This document shows, in pieces, positions 17,534 to 25,499 of a DNA stretch of 64,000 nucleotides (position 1 is the first letter of the stretch; the number at the start of each line of letters is the position of its first letter). A program made the translations under genes and the position numbers. The stretch comes from Lysinibacillus fusiformis. GTDB taxonomy: Bacteria > Bacillota > Bacilli > Bacillales_A > Planococcaceae. The DNA lies in NCBI RefSeq assembly GCF_002845985.1, contig NZ_PDFK01000001.1, positions 806,001 to 870,000 of the forward strand, in the 5' to 3' direction. The notes beneath the pieces are model-generated. The model ran no database searches and was not told the origin of the DNA. It was given only the letters and a program-made list of their open reading frames with translations.

Positions 17534-18436
17534 TTACAGAATAAGTTGGTCAACACGTAAAATGAGCTCTGCAATTTCTGGCTTACTAATTTGATCTTCT
17601 GCTCCTACTTGATCCCCTTTATGGCGAAGATCGTCTGTAATGAGACTTGAGAAAATGATGACAGGAAGCTTTTGAAGATCAGGGTGCTCTTTGATTTTTC
17701 GTGTCAAATGATGACCATCCATTTGTGGCATCTCAATATCAGTTACCACTAATTGAATATGTTCTGCGATATCGCTACCACTATTCGCAATTCCTTCTAA
17801 GTATTCATAAGCATCGCGACCATTTTCAAAGAATTCAACATTGTCATAACCAGCTTCGCTCATTGTATCGAATAATAATTTGCGTAATAATGGTGAATCT
17901 TCTGCAATTAAAATACGCTTTCCAGAACGTTCACGTTTACCAAGCTTTTTAACAGATTCCACACTAATTCCTGATTCAGGATTGATATCCACCATAATTC
18001 TTTCGAAATCTAGCAATAGAATCATTTGTTCATTTTGTTTAATTACACCAATTACTTGTGATGTCCCACCTTGATACATATCAGATGGCTTTTCAATTTG
18101 ATTCCATGAAATACGATGAATTTGTGTCACATTATCTACATGGAAAACAACACGTTGCTTATTGAATTCAGCCACAATATATTTTTGTTGTGGATTACGC
18201 TCCGCACCTTGAATTCCTAATACTCGCAGCATATCTACAACCGGTAATACTTCACCTCGTAATTGAATAATTCCTTCTACATGCGGGTGCGCGTGTGGGA
18301 TAAATGTTACTGGTATCGGTTGAATAATTTCTTTCACTTTAATGACATTGATGCCGAATTTATTGTTTGCTACTTCAAATTCAACGATTTCTAGCTCATT
18401 TGTGCCACTTTCTAATAATATTCCTTTATGTTCCAA
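17534..18436 (-). CDS. cheV: chemotaxis coupling protein CheV
   Basis: 300 residues in two domains. A CheW-like domain at about 15-165 (VIKVKEIIQPIPVTFIPHAH, GIIQLRGEVLPVVD) couples receptors to CheA. A response-regulator receiver domain at about 175-300 (RILIAEDSPLLRK) has the phosphoacceptor Asp in VVTDIEMPQMDGHHL and the switch/lysine region SKPEIAEL. CheV works in receptor arrays and adaptation. The start is a TTG at 18436, ten bases after AAAGGAG; no in-frame ATG is nearby. It is transcribed alone, with its own terminator downstream and an MFS gene 65 bp upstream. Confidence 0.95.
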   Translation of the reverse strand: MEHKGILLESGTNELEIVEFEVANNKFGINVIKVKEIIQPIPVTFIPHAHPHVEGIIQLRGEVLPVVDMLRVLGIQGAERNPQQKYIVAEFNKQRVVFHVDNVTQIHRISWNQIEKPSDMYQGGTSQVIGVIKQNEQMILLLDFERIMVDINPESGISVESVKKLGKRERSGKRILIAEDSPLLRKLLFDTMSEAGYDNVEFFENGRDAYEYLEGIANSGSDIAEHIQLVVTDIEMPQMDGHHLTRKIKEHPDLQKLPVIIFSSLITDDLRHKGDQVGAEDQISKPEIAELILRVDQLIL

Positions 18437-18501
18437 TGCAATCCCGCTCCTTTCTCTACATCTATTTATAATTCAATTGTATCATAGGCAATACATTTCT
18501 C

Positions 18502-19824
18502 CTACTTGCTATTTCCATTTTTATCATTAACTTTTAGATGTACCAATAGGCCGATTACTGTCATCACTATTAATGTTGATAACGCGACACGACTAGCAAG
18601 GGTGCCATAATCCTTCATCCATAATGTCACTGTTCCATATACGGCTGGACCGATAATCGATGATACTTTACCTGAAAAGGCAAATAAGCCGAAAAACTGC
18701 CCGCGTTTCTCATATGGTGATAATTCAATAATATAGGTCCTAGATGTCACCCACATGGATCCAAGAGATATCCCAAATAGACTACCTGCTAGCCAGAACA
18801 TCCATTGTGCTGAGGCAAAAACAGCGAACACTAAAGCAATAATCATAATGAGCGCAACTATCGTAATGGCACGTTTAGCTCCTATGGATTTCGTTATATA
18901 GCCAAATGCAAGAGAACCAATGATTGTTGATACCGTAGAGACCAAATAAAGAACGATAAACTGACCAGAACTAAATCCAACAATTGCCGTAGCATAAACA
19001 GCCATCATGGCGATCGTCGTAGCAATGGCATCATTTAAAAAGAAATAAGCAATCATGAACGTAAAAATGGCCTTATATTGCTTCATATCCTTAAAAGTTT
19101 GAATGATTTCTTTATAGCCGTCTAAAAACTTTATGGACTTGCGCTGCGCTTTTGGAATAGGTGTATCTTTATTAATTAAAAATAATGGCAATGAAAATAA
19201 TAAATACAAGATAGCTGTTGGAATAAACGCTCGGTGAAAATCGCTGTTACCAACATATAAATATACAAGTAATCCGAAAAGTGTGCCCAAATAACCAATT
19301 GCAACTCCATACCCTGAGATTAATGGCATCTCTTCTTTTGTTCCTAAATCACCCATCATAGAGTCGTAGAATACTAGACTTGAATTAAAGAAAAATTTTG
19401 CAATGACAAAGCTTGCAACTACTAAAAATAAACTAAGAGGGACACCTGAATAGTTGGTTGTCGATTGTACATTTGCAAAGATCCCCATCATAAATGTAAA
19501 AAGAATGGAAATAGATGCAAACCATACGATAAACCTCTTTTTATAGCCAGTGTTATCAATCCAAACCCCAAAAAGCGGTGAAAAGATAACGAGCAACAAG
19601 CTTGCAATCGCATTGGCGTAGGATATAAAGGTGCTTGCTACTTGTTGCATGACTTCATTCGTACCCAGCACTTCATCCATGTAAAACGGGAAAAAAATTG
19701 TATTTATATTTGAAGAAAAAATTGTATTCGCAAAATCATAAAATGCCCATGAAAGTATTGGCAATGATAAATAAATGGCTAACTGACTTCGATGCTGTAC
19801 ATCGATTGCTGTACCTTTCTTCAT
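18502..19824 (-). CDS. MFS transporter, UMF1/Atg22-like
   Basis: 440-residue integral membrane protein with about 12 predicted helices. The N-terminal SWAFYDFANTIFSSNINTIFFP and FSPLFGVWIDNTGYKKRF are characteristic of the UMF1 family, prokaryotic relatives of the yeast vacuole effluxer Atg22 within the major facilitator superfamily. A second DRxGRR-like loop reads GAKRAI near the middle of the chain. The substrate is unknown; amino-acid efflux is suggested only by the Atg22 relationship. A strong GGGGAGG Shine-Dalgarno precedes the ATG. It reads in the same direction as cheV, but the products are not obviously related. Confidence 0.88.
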   Translation of the reverse strand: MKKGTAIDVQHRSQLAIYLSLPILSWAFYDFANTIFSSNINTIFFPFYMDEVLGTNEVMQQVASTFISYANAIASLLLVIFSPLFGVWIDNTGYKKRFIVWFASISILFTFMMGIFANVQSTTNYSGVPLSLFLVVASFVIAKFFFNSSLVFYDSMMGDLGTKEEMPLISGYGVAIGYLGTLFGLLVYLYVGNSDFHRAFIPTAILYLLFSLPLFLINKDTPIPKAQRKSIKFLDGYKEIIQTFKDMKQYKAIFTFMIAYFFLNDAIATTIAMMAVYATAIVGFSSGQFIVLYLVSTVSTIIGSLAFGYITKSIGAKRAITIVALIMIIALVFAVFASAQWMFWLAGSLFGISLGSMWVTSRTYIIELSPYEKRGQFFGLFAFSGKVSSIIGPAVYGTVTLWMKDYGTLASRVALSTLIVMTVIGLLVHLKVNDKNGNSK

Positions 19825-20027
19825 ATAAAACCTCCCCTCTATTTTCTATAATAATCAATTAACCTCTCTCTGTAATAAAAAATATCTTTTTTTAAAGAAA
19901 ATTAATATTATTTACAATATAACAGCAATTTCATTGAAAAATAACTGCCAAATGACCGATAAATGAACACTCATTTTCCATCGTTTTCCGTGTAAATCAA
20001 AAAAGATCTTTTGACAAGGTGAGGGGA

Positions 20028-20158
20028 GGTGATTTCCGTTCCGCCAGCGTCCTTTCCAGAGGGCGTCCGATAAGCCGCTTCACTCACTGTGTTCACTTCA
20101 GTGTCTCCTCTGGGACGCTAATCCCCTAGGAGTGACGCTGGCTCTACTCCAATCAACC
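20028..20158. repeat. GC-rich structured intergenic element, copy 1
   Basis: 131 bp, much richer in GC than its surroundings. It has imperfect terminal inverted repeats (GGTGATTTCCG at the left, CTCCAATCAACC at the right). Inner arms pair GCCAGCGTC with GACGCTGGC, and a further nested pair joins CCAGAGG and CCTCTGG. The same boundary pattern recurs at 20331-20447 (inverted) and 58025-58174. Confidence 0.75.
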
Positions 20159-20330
20159 ATTCTGTAAAAGTGTCTTTTCCTGAACAAAATAGCCCTTTAT
20201 TTATATTATTAGAGAGAGGATAAGCTCTTATTTACAATGTGGAGAAGTGATGAGTGACAACACCCCACCATAAAGAGTAGTGAATACCCTTCACTTTATT
20301 GGAAAACCTTTGCTAACAAGAAACATTTTT

Positions 20331-20447
20331 ATGGATTGGAGTGGAAGGCTACTTGACTCCCGTAGGATAGCGAGACAGGCGAGCCCCTAAACGGAGCGGC
20401 TCGGCGCTCGCCCACAGGAAAGCAAGTAGCCTGCAACGGAAATCCAT
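20331..20447. repeat. GC-rich structured intergenic element, copy 2 (inverted)
   Basis: 117 bp. Read on the minus strand it begins ATGGATTTCCG and ends CACTCCAATCCAT, the same ends as copy 1. The inner arms differ in sequence but still pair (GGCTACTTG / CAAGTAGCC), as do GGGCGAGCGCCGAGCCG and CGGCTCGGCGCTCGCCC-like stretches. Together with copy 1 it fills most of the roughly 700-bp gap at 19825-20531, which holds no gene. Confidence 0.75.
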
Positions 20448-20493
20448 TTTCACCTTTCACAAATTCTATTGATTGTTTGTATTTCAACACGAT

Positions 20494-20530
20494 AAAAAGG
20501 TATTCAAGCCCCTCACTTGAATACCTTTTT
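20494..20530 (-). terminator. Rho-independent terminator after the HxlR gene
   Basis: AAAAAGGTATTCAAG / CTTGAATACCTTTTT, about a 15-bp stem with a 7-nt loop, starting 2 bases after the HxlR stop on the minus strand. Confidence 0.85.
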
Positions 20531-20531
20531 A

Positions 20532-20867
20532 TCATTTTTCATTTAGTGTCACCCAGTCAGAAGACCATTGTTCAATTGCTTTTAGCACTGGCGCAATAGC
20601 ATATCCCTTTTCCGTAAGCTCATACTCAATGACAACTGGTGTCGAAGGAATTACTGTACGTAACACGATTTGCTCTGTCTCTAACTCCTTTAATCGTTCT
20701 GTTAAAACACGACTACTAATATTCAACTGATTTTTAATGGTTGAATAACGTTGTGGACCATCGAGCAACTGATAAATTAGCAAAGTATTCCATCGATGAT
20801 TTAATATCATGAGTGCTTTTTCAAATCGTGGACAAATATTTTTTTGATCCAATCTACTAGCCTCCAT
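20532..20867 (-). CDS. HxlR-family winged-helix regulator
   Basis: 111 residues forming a single winged helix. The N-terminal cysteine in NICPRFEKALMIL (Cys12) sits where thiol-sensing relatives such as YodB and HypR keep their redox cysteine. The core contains HRWNTLLIYQLLDGPQRYSTI and ISSRVLTERLKELE, then the wing EYELTEKG. It diverges from a DoxX-family gene. In B. subtilis comparable HxlR regulators (YodB, CatR) control a DoxX-type gene (catD) in response to quinones and diamide, so redox or quinone sensing is a reasonable inference. The Shine-Dalgarno is weak. Confidence 0.88.
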   Translation of the reverse strand: MEASRLDQKNICPRFEKALMILNHRWNTLLIYQLLDGPQRYSTIKNQLNISSRVLTERLKELETEQIVLRTVIPSTPVVIEYELTEKGYAIAPVLKAIEQWSSDWVTLNEK

Positions 20868-20937
20868 TGTTGTTAGTTCCTATTTAACAGTATAGCACTT
20901 TTTCTAAAAAACCAATTCTAAAAATACATTAAGTTAC

Positions 20938-20966
20938 TTGACAAAAGTTATTTTTAAAAATAAACT
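20938..20966 (+). promoter_or_regulatory. sigma-A promoter of the DoxX gene
   Basis: TTGACA (20938-20943), 17-bp spacer, TAAACT (20961-20966), 41 bases before the start codon. It lies in the divergent region shared with the HxlR gene, so the regulator probably binds here. Confidence 0.65.
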
Positions 20967-21007
20967 AGGTTACGAAATGTAAGTTAAAGAAAAGGAGTTA
21001 TTTTATT

Positions 21008-21400
21008 ATGCAAATGATTGGTTCAACTATTTTACGTGTCGTTCTTGGCATTATTTTTGCCGTACATGGTTTTCAAAAGTTTCAAGGTGGAATCAGCTAC
21101 ACAGCTGACTTCTTTGATAGTCTAGGTATACCAGGATTTATGGCGTATATCGTTGCGATTATTGAATTAGTAGGCGGAATTGCCATTATTTTAGGTTTAG
21201 CCACTAGAATCTTTGGCGCTTTACTAACGATTACAATGATCGTTGCTATCTTTACAGCAAAACTAAGCATTGGCTTTATCGGAGCTGATGGATTGGCTGG
21301 TTATGAATTAGATTTAGCTTTAGGCGCTATAGCTCTTTATTTTGCTTTAGCAGGAGCATCTAACTTCTCTTTAGATTCTCAACTTTTTGGTAAAGAGTAG
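21008..21400 (+). CDS. DoxX family membrane protein
   Basis: 130-residue, four-helix membrane protein of the DoxX type (ILRVVLGIIFAVHGFQKFQG at the N-terminus, ELVGGIAIILGLATR in the middle, GYELDLALGAIALYFALAGA near the end). Family members include B. subtilis CatD and YfiD-type proteins involved in quinone or thiol stress; their biochemical role is not settled. AAAGGAG lies ten bases before the ATG. The divergent HxlR-type gene with a conserved cysteine suggests redox-regulated expression. It is transcribed alone and ends at a strong bidirectional terminator. Confidence 0.9.
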   Translation: MQMIGSTILRVVLGIIFAVHGFQKFQGGISYTADFFDSLGIPGFMAYIVAIIELVGGIAIILGLATRIFGALLTITMIVAIFTAKLSIGFIGADGLAGYELDLALGAIALYFALAGASNFSLDSQLFGKE

Positions 21401-21406
21401 TACTAA

Positions 21407-21446
21407 AAAACCTGAAGTCTCCCAAGAAATAAAGAGACTTCAGGTT
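21407..21446. terminator. bidirectional terminator
   Basis: AACCTGAAGTCTC / GAGACTTCAGGTT, 13-bp perfect stem with a 12-nt loop flanked by A6 and a T-rich tail, between convergent DoxX and dehydrogenase genes. Confidence 0.85.
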
Positions 21447-21460
21447 TCCTATTCACGCCA

Positions 21461-22327
21461 CTATTTATAATACTTTAGAAGAACTTGTGTACCATTATCA
21501 CCATAGCCCTCTTCAATCAATTTCTCATACATGTCATATGCTAATGAAAGCCCTGGTAAAGAGATACCCATTTTTTTGGATTCATCTAAAGCAATTTTCA
21601 TATCTTTGACAAAATGTTTAACATAAAAGCCTGGAGCAAAATCCCCTTGTATCATGCGTGGAGCTAAATTGCTTAAAGACCATGAGCCAGCTGCCCCTGA
21701 TGCGATTGATTGTAATACCGTCGGTAAATCTAAACCTGCCTTTAAACCATATGCTAGTGATTCGCACACTCCAATCATACCTGAAGCAATGACAATTTGG
21801 TTGCACATCTTTGCATGTTGCCCAGCACCCGCTTCACCTTGATAAACAATATTTCCCCCAAAATGCTTCATAATTGGCAATACCTTATCATAGGTAGCTT
21901 GATCGCCACCAATCATAATGGACAATGTACCATTTTGTGCTCCTATATCACCACCTGAAACAGGAGCATCTAAAGCCTCTACACCCATTGAAAGGGCGTG
22001 CTCATAAATTCTCTTTGCCAAGGAAGGCTCTGAAGTCGTCATATCAACGACAATGTTACCTTGCTCTGCTGTTTGGAAAAGACCATTTTGCCCAAAATAT
22101 ACTTCCTCAACATCTGAAGGATATCCAACCATTGTGAAGGCAATGTCACGATTTTTAAATGCTGCTGCTGGCGAACTTGCCCAAGACGCTCCCAATGCCA
22201 CAAGAGGTTCTGCTTTTTCCTTTGTCCGCGTAAACACAGATACTTCATGCCCATTTTTTATTAAATGTTTAATGATGCTAGCACCCATCACACCAGTGCC
22301 AATAAATGCTATACGTTTCTTCGTCAT
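21461..22327 (-). CDS. NAD(P)-dependent beta-hydroxyacid dehydrogenase
   Basis: 288 residues. The Rossmann motif AFIGTGVMG is at residues 6-14, the loop ALDAPVSGGDIGA is at about 118, and the catalytic lysine is in HAKMCNQI (about 168). This is the 3-hydroxyisobutyrate dehydrogenase / GLYR1 family, and it differs clearly from the copy at 9854-10747. The start chosen is the ATG at 22327, nine bases after AAAGGAG; a longer frame to 22378 lacks a ribosome site. It is transcribed alone with a shared terminator, so there is no pathway context. Substrate is uncertain: 3-hydroxyisobutyrate, tartronate semialdehyde or another small hydroxy acid. Confidence 0.88.
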   Translation of the reverse strand: MTKKRIAFIGTGVMGASIIKHLIKNGHEVSVFTRTKEKAEPLVALGASWASSPAAAFKNRDIAFTMVGYPSDVEEVYFGQNGLFQTAEQGNIVVDMTTSEPSLAKRIYEHALSMGVEALDAPVSGGDIGAQNGTLSIMIGGDQATYDKVLPIMKHFGGNIVYQGEAGAGQHAKMCNQIVIASGMIGVCESLAYGLKAGLDLPTVLQSIASGAAGSWSLSNLAPRMIQGDFAPGFYVKHFVKDMKIALDESKKMGISLPGLSLAYDMYEKLIEEGYGDNGTQVLLKYYK

Positions 22328-22627
22328 ATGTACATGCTCCTTTATTTTAGAATGTCTGCACTCTCTGTGAGAATCCAAACTCTGTATCTTTTCAGTTTAG
22401 GTGAAGGAAACATATAATTCAAACTCTTCCCATAACTTGTACTAAACTTTTTATGTATGACATATATACCGAATAAGCGAAAAAAAAGAGAGCAAGTGAT
22501 TGGGGGATCACTGCTCTAAAGGGGGAAATGAGAATGTTGCTGTGTTCATAGTAAGTTATTCCCCATTGAAATGCATTTTAAACATATATGTTAAAATGTT
22601 TTTACTCTGAATACTGGAACAATCTTT

Positions 22628-22804
22628 TTAGTTTTCTTGGTCTTTTTCTTCCTCAAATGCCATCTGTCTATAATAAGTGTTCATTAACTGATCTAATCTG
22701 CGACTCAGTTGAATGGTTTTTGCATTTTGTAACCCGTTTTCTACACCTGAGCGAATCATCATCTCACGAGTTTGTTCCATTTGTTTCAAGAGTAGATTGA
22801 CCAT
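22628..22804 (-). CDS. Spo0E-family sporulation phosphatase (small gene)
   Basis: 58-residue protein starting with MVNLLLKQMEQTREMM. It carries the Spo0E-family signature (TIQLSRRLDQLMNTYYR, residues 30-46), in which the conserved Ser-x-x-x-Asp (here SRRLD) faces the response regulator. Family members dephosphorylate Spo0A~P and delay sporulation. A good Shine-Dalgarno (GGAGGG) lies nine bases before the ATG at 22804. The length is right for short Spo0E-like proteins such as YnzD and YisI. A sensor kinase resembling sporulation kinases is encoded about 3 kb away (25500-26978). The short region after the stop has only an AT-rich hairpin (about 22570-22600). Confidence 0.85.
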   Translation of the reverse strand: MVNLLLKQMEQTREMMIRSGVENGLQNAKTIQLSRRLDQLMNTYYRQMAFEEEKDQEN

Positions 22805-22898
22805 TCATACAACCCTCCACACACAAATAATCATACCATTATTATACATTTATATTTTATTTCTTACAGCATTAACTTACGACAATGTTCGACAAATT

Positions 22899-23087
22899 TT
22901 AACTTCTCGGAAGTTCAGTATAAGTATATATAATCCGTCCATTTTGTTTGGCCTCACCCCTATAATGTTTAAATAAAGGATGCTTTACAAGTATTTCGCG
23001 AAATTCATAAAAATCTTCCTTTTGAATTTCAATACTTTCTATTTCCCCGTTTTGTAATTGTTTAAGCATATTTTCGTATTTTTCCAT
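22899..23087 (-). CDS. small conserved-looking protein, unknown function
   Basis: 62 residues, acidic N-terminal half (MEKYENMLKQLQNGEIESIE) and a basic C-terminal half with KHYRGEAKQNGRIIYTY. No membrane segment or known motif. Translation is supported by GAGAGG ten bases before the ATG and by its position upstream of ykvS in the divergent direction. I do not recognise the family; the alpha-helical start followed by beta-like stretches suggests a small soluble domain. Confidence 0.65.
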   Translation of the reverse strand: MEKYENMLKQLQNGEIESIEIQKEDFYEFREILVKHPLFKHYRGEAKQNGRIIYTYTELPRS

Positions 23088-23210
23088 TTATTTTATACCT
23101 CTCTTTTCATCTTTTGTGTAATAAATTATGAATTATTTAAAAAAAGCTTTACGTTTCCCAAATTTTCATGCAAACTGTATATTATTAGTCGATGAAGGAG
23201 CTGACTGTCT

Positions 23211-23399
23211 GTGAAAATAGCTGAAGTTGGAAATATTATCGAGTTTAAAAATGGTCTACAAGGTATTGTCGAAAAGGTAAATGAAAATTCGGTGATTGTT
23301 AATTTAACATATATGGAGAATTTTGATTCCCTTGAGATTGAAGAGAAAACGGTCGTCAATCATAAACGTTATAAAATTTTATATACTAATGAAGCTTAA
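23211..23399 (+). CDS. YkvS-like DUF2187 protein
   Basis: 62-residue protein recalled as the DUF2187 family (B. subtilis YkvS): MKIAEVGNIIEFKNGLQGIV, NENSVIVNLTYMENF, EKTVVNHKRYKIL. The pattern of short beta strands is similar to KOW/SH3-like folds, so nucleic-acid or protein binding is possible, but no function is established. The start is a GTG ten bases after GAAGGAG. It is followed by a terminator-like hairpin. Confidence 0.82.
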   Translation: MKIAEVGNIIEFKNGLQGIVEKVNENSVIVNLTYMENFDSLEIEEKTVVNHKRYKILYTNEA

Positions 23400-23406
23400 T
23401 AGTCCG

Positions 23407-23452
23407 AATAGTCCCTATTTGTCTTTATAGATGATAAGGGGCTATTTTTTTG
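23407..23452 (+). terminator. terminator after ykvS-like gene
   Basis: AATAG(T)CCCT / AGGG(G)CTATT stem followed by seven T residues on the plus strand. Confidence 0.7.
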
Positions 23453-23478
23453 ATAAAATTAAAGTATGGAGGTCGAAT

Positions 23479-24096
23479 ATGCTAACAAATTCGAAACAAA
23501 CACTACTATTTCTCCTTTCTTTATTATTCGTTTATGGCATGCTTGCTTTTACCTTTGCTAACCAAGCAGTATTTTGGTACATGTATGCATTTACTTTATT
23601 AGTATGTATTGCCATCGCCATCTTAGCTGGCTCCATTGAAGATAAATTACCTACATGGCAATTTTTACTCTTTGGTATTGGATACGGTACCATCACATAT
23701 GGTATCATTCGCTTTGGTTACTGGCTCGCTCCATATATTAATAATAATTTAGTACAATCCGTTCAAAAGTTTTTAACAAACTATGGACCACAAAATATTT
23801 GGCACTATGTTTTACTCGTATTCATCGTTGCCATAGGTGAAGAACTATTTTGGCGTGGTTATATCCAACAGCAGTTAAAACGCTTTATGCGTCCATCGTT
23901 GGCCGTTATAGTAACTGCAATACTGTGTGCGATATCAATTGCTCTAAGTGGTTTTATACTTGGTGTTATAGCTGTACTTTTGGCAAGTATTATTTGGGGC
24001 TTCATCTATGAGTGGAAAAAAAGTATGCCACTTGTTATTGTAGCTCATGTCGTTTTTGTACTATTATTATTTTTAGTGTTGCCTTTAACATCATAA
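23479..24096 (+). CDS. CPBP family intramembrane metalloprotease
   Basis: 205-residue polytopic membrane protein, about six to seven helices. It carries the CPBP (Abi) motif 1 GEELFWRGYIQ (about residue 130), an EExxxR-type glutamate pair, and a downstream histidine in VIVAHVVFV. Prokaryotic members include proteases that process lipoproteins or peptides and some bacteriocin self-immunity proteins; the substrate here is unknown. The start is the ATG at 23479, six bases after GGAGG. The longer frame back to 23431 begins inside the preceding terminator. A lipoprotein gene follows 61 bp downstream. Confidence 0.88.
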   Translation: MLTNSKQTLLFLLSLLFVYGMLAFTFANQAVFWYMYAFTLLVCIAIAILAGSIEDKLPTWQFLLFGIGYGTITYGIIRFGYWLAPYINNNLVQSVQKFLTNYGPQNIWHYVLLVFIVAIGEELFWRGYIQQQLKRFMRPSLAVIVTAILCAISIALSGFILGVIAVLLASIIWGFIYEWKKSMPLVIVAHVVFVLLLFLVLPLTS

Positions 24097-24157
24097 CATT
24101 TAATTTTGGAAACATTTTATCTTTACAAACGTTTAATTTAGAAAAGGAGGGTTTTTT

Positions 24158-24847
24158 ATGCAAAAAAAATTATTTTCAATTCTTGCATTAGTACTAACAA
24201 CCATATTAGTTGTAGGTTGTAATACCTCTGATAAAACAGGGGATTCAGATGCTCAACAAAATGAGCCATCCAATACTGGTGTTGATCAAAAACCATCTGG
24301 AGATGAAACTGCAGGCGAATCACAAGAAGAAGAGGAAACTCCTGCATCAGATGATACAAATACAGAGGATACTTCTAAACAGCCACAACAAGATGTGAAA
24401 TACGTACAAAAAGGCGAAAATAAAACGGAAACAGCCACTCAGTCTGAAAGTGTCAATCAAACCTACAAGCTACAACAGCTTCCAGGATTTACAATGACAC
24501 AGGAAGAACCAGGTAAAGATATGTTAGTATCTAATGATGATGACGAAGTGTTTATGCGTATTGAAACAATTGAAGCATCACAATCAAGCTTTGATGAAGT
24601 GAAAACAACTATGCAAGATTATATGAATGCTGTAGGCGAAACAGTAGCTTTAACTACTGAAGAATTAGCAGCATTTAAAGATGTTCAACATATCGAGGGT
24701 TATGTCGTAGACTTTGACACAGAGAAAGTTATTGGGGTTGTTTTTGAAAAAGATGGTCTCATTACAAAATTAACAATTCACGATAACGATAAACAAGATT
24801 TAACAGATGCTATGCTTAATATGGCAGCCACTATCTCTAAAAAATAG
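24158..24847 (+). CDS. lipoprotein with acidic linker, unknown function
   Basis: 229 residues. A type II signal peptide ends in the lipobox VVGC (Cys21). Residues 22-90 form a low-complexity Asp/Glu/Gln/Thr-rich linker (for example SQEEEETPASDDTNTEDT). A globular C-terminal domain at about 100-229 has an alpha/beta pattern (YKLQQLPGFTMTQEEPGKD, EVFMRIETIEAS, HIEGYVVDFDTEKVIGVVF). I recognise no catalytic motif. The full-strength AAAGGAGG Shine-Dalgarno lies nine bases before the ATG. It lies 61 bp after the CPBP protease gene, in the same direction, and ends at a strong terminator. Confidence 0.85.
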   Translation: MQKKLFSILALVLTTILVVGCNTSDKTGDSDAQQNEPSNTGVDQKPSGDETAGESQEEEETPASDDTNTEDTSKQPQQDVKYVQKGENKTETATQSESVNQTYKLQQLPGFTMTQEEPGKDMLVSNDDDEVFMRIETIEASQSSFDEVKTTMQDYMNAVGETVALTTEELAAFKDVQHIEGYVVDFDTEKVIGVVFEKDGLITKLTIHDNDKQDLTDAMLNMAATISKK

Positions 24848-24856
24848 TAAGACAAT

Positions 24857-24887
24857 AAGGACGATAGACATTGTCTATCGTCCTTTT
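24857..24887 (+). terminator. terminator after the lipoprotein gene
   Basis: AAGGACGATAGAC / GTCTATCGTCCTT, 13-bp perfect stem with a 3-nt loop, then TTATTT. Confidence 0.85.
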
Positions 24888-24898
24888 ATTTCCATTAT

Positions 24899-24932
24899 AA
24901 AAAAGTTGTCTCAAATCAATGAGACAACTTTT
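24899..24932 (-). terminator. terminator after the MarR gene
   Basis: AAAAGTTGTCTCA / TGAGACAACTTTT, 13-bp stem with a 6-nt loop and a T-tract on the minus strand, directly at the MarR stop. Confidence 0.85.
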
Positions 24933-25379
24933 TTAATAAGATAAATCCTTAATAGAAAGGCCTATTTTCTTTAATAACGTAATTGCTTGTTCCTTTTCTT
25001 GCGGTGATAGCACACTCATTAATTCATGCAAATGCTGCTCGTGTTTTGGGAATAGCTCTGCCATAAAGGCTTCACCTTCTCCAGTGATTTCTGCATATGT
25101 CACACGACGATCTGAAGGACAAGAAACACGTAATAAATAGCCTCTCTTTTCAAGCTTATCAATGACATACGTAATAGACCCACTAGCGAGCAAAATTTTA
25201 TTGCCTATTTGCTGTAAAGGTTGTCTCCCTTTATGGTAAAGAAGCTCTAGAACAGCAAATTCAGTTGGGTTTAAACCATTATCCTGAAATAATTGATGTG
25301 TTGTCTCATTGATCGCTTTCAATGCACGCGATAGTACAATATATAATTTTAAAGATTGTTTTAGATCTTCTGACTTCAT
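24933..25379 (-). CDS. MarR family regulator, MhqR-like
   Basis: 148-residue winged-helix regulator. The core NPTEFAVLELLYHKGRQPLQQIG...SGSITYVIDKLEKRGYL and the wing CPSDRRVTYAEIT place it in the MarR family close to B. subtilis MhqR (YkvE), which controls quinone-detoxification genes. The redox-type cysteine of OhrR is absent from the N-terminus; the only cysteine is in the wing (SCPSDRR). A palindrome resembling the MhqR operator lies upstream of the YceI gene at 50416-50437 and could be a target. Transcribed alone with its own terminator. The MhqR name is inference from recalled similarity. Confidence 0.87.
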   Translation of the reverse strand: MKSEDLKQSLKLYIVLSRALKAINETTHQLFQDNGLNPTEFAVLELLYHKGRQPLQQIGNKILLASGSITYVIDKLEKRGYLLRVSCPSDRRVTYAEITGEGEAFMAELFPKHEQHLHELMSVLSPQEKEQAITLLKKIGLSIKDLSY

Positions 25380-25499
25380 ATTCTTTTCCTCTCACTTCGC
25401 TCTTTATATGACATTATAGCGATATTAGAAAAGCATTGTCAAAAGCATTATATGATTTAGAAGGTTTTATTGTGAATTATCTCACCATTTTTACTCTAT

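Noticed and set aside
22480..22560. Hairpin AGAGCA(G)TGATC / GATCACTGCTCT followed by AAAGGGGG and ATG
   Set aside because: The frame after the ribosome-like site is only seven codons (MRMLLCS) and no downstream plus-strand gene follows to be controlled.
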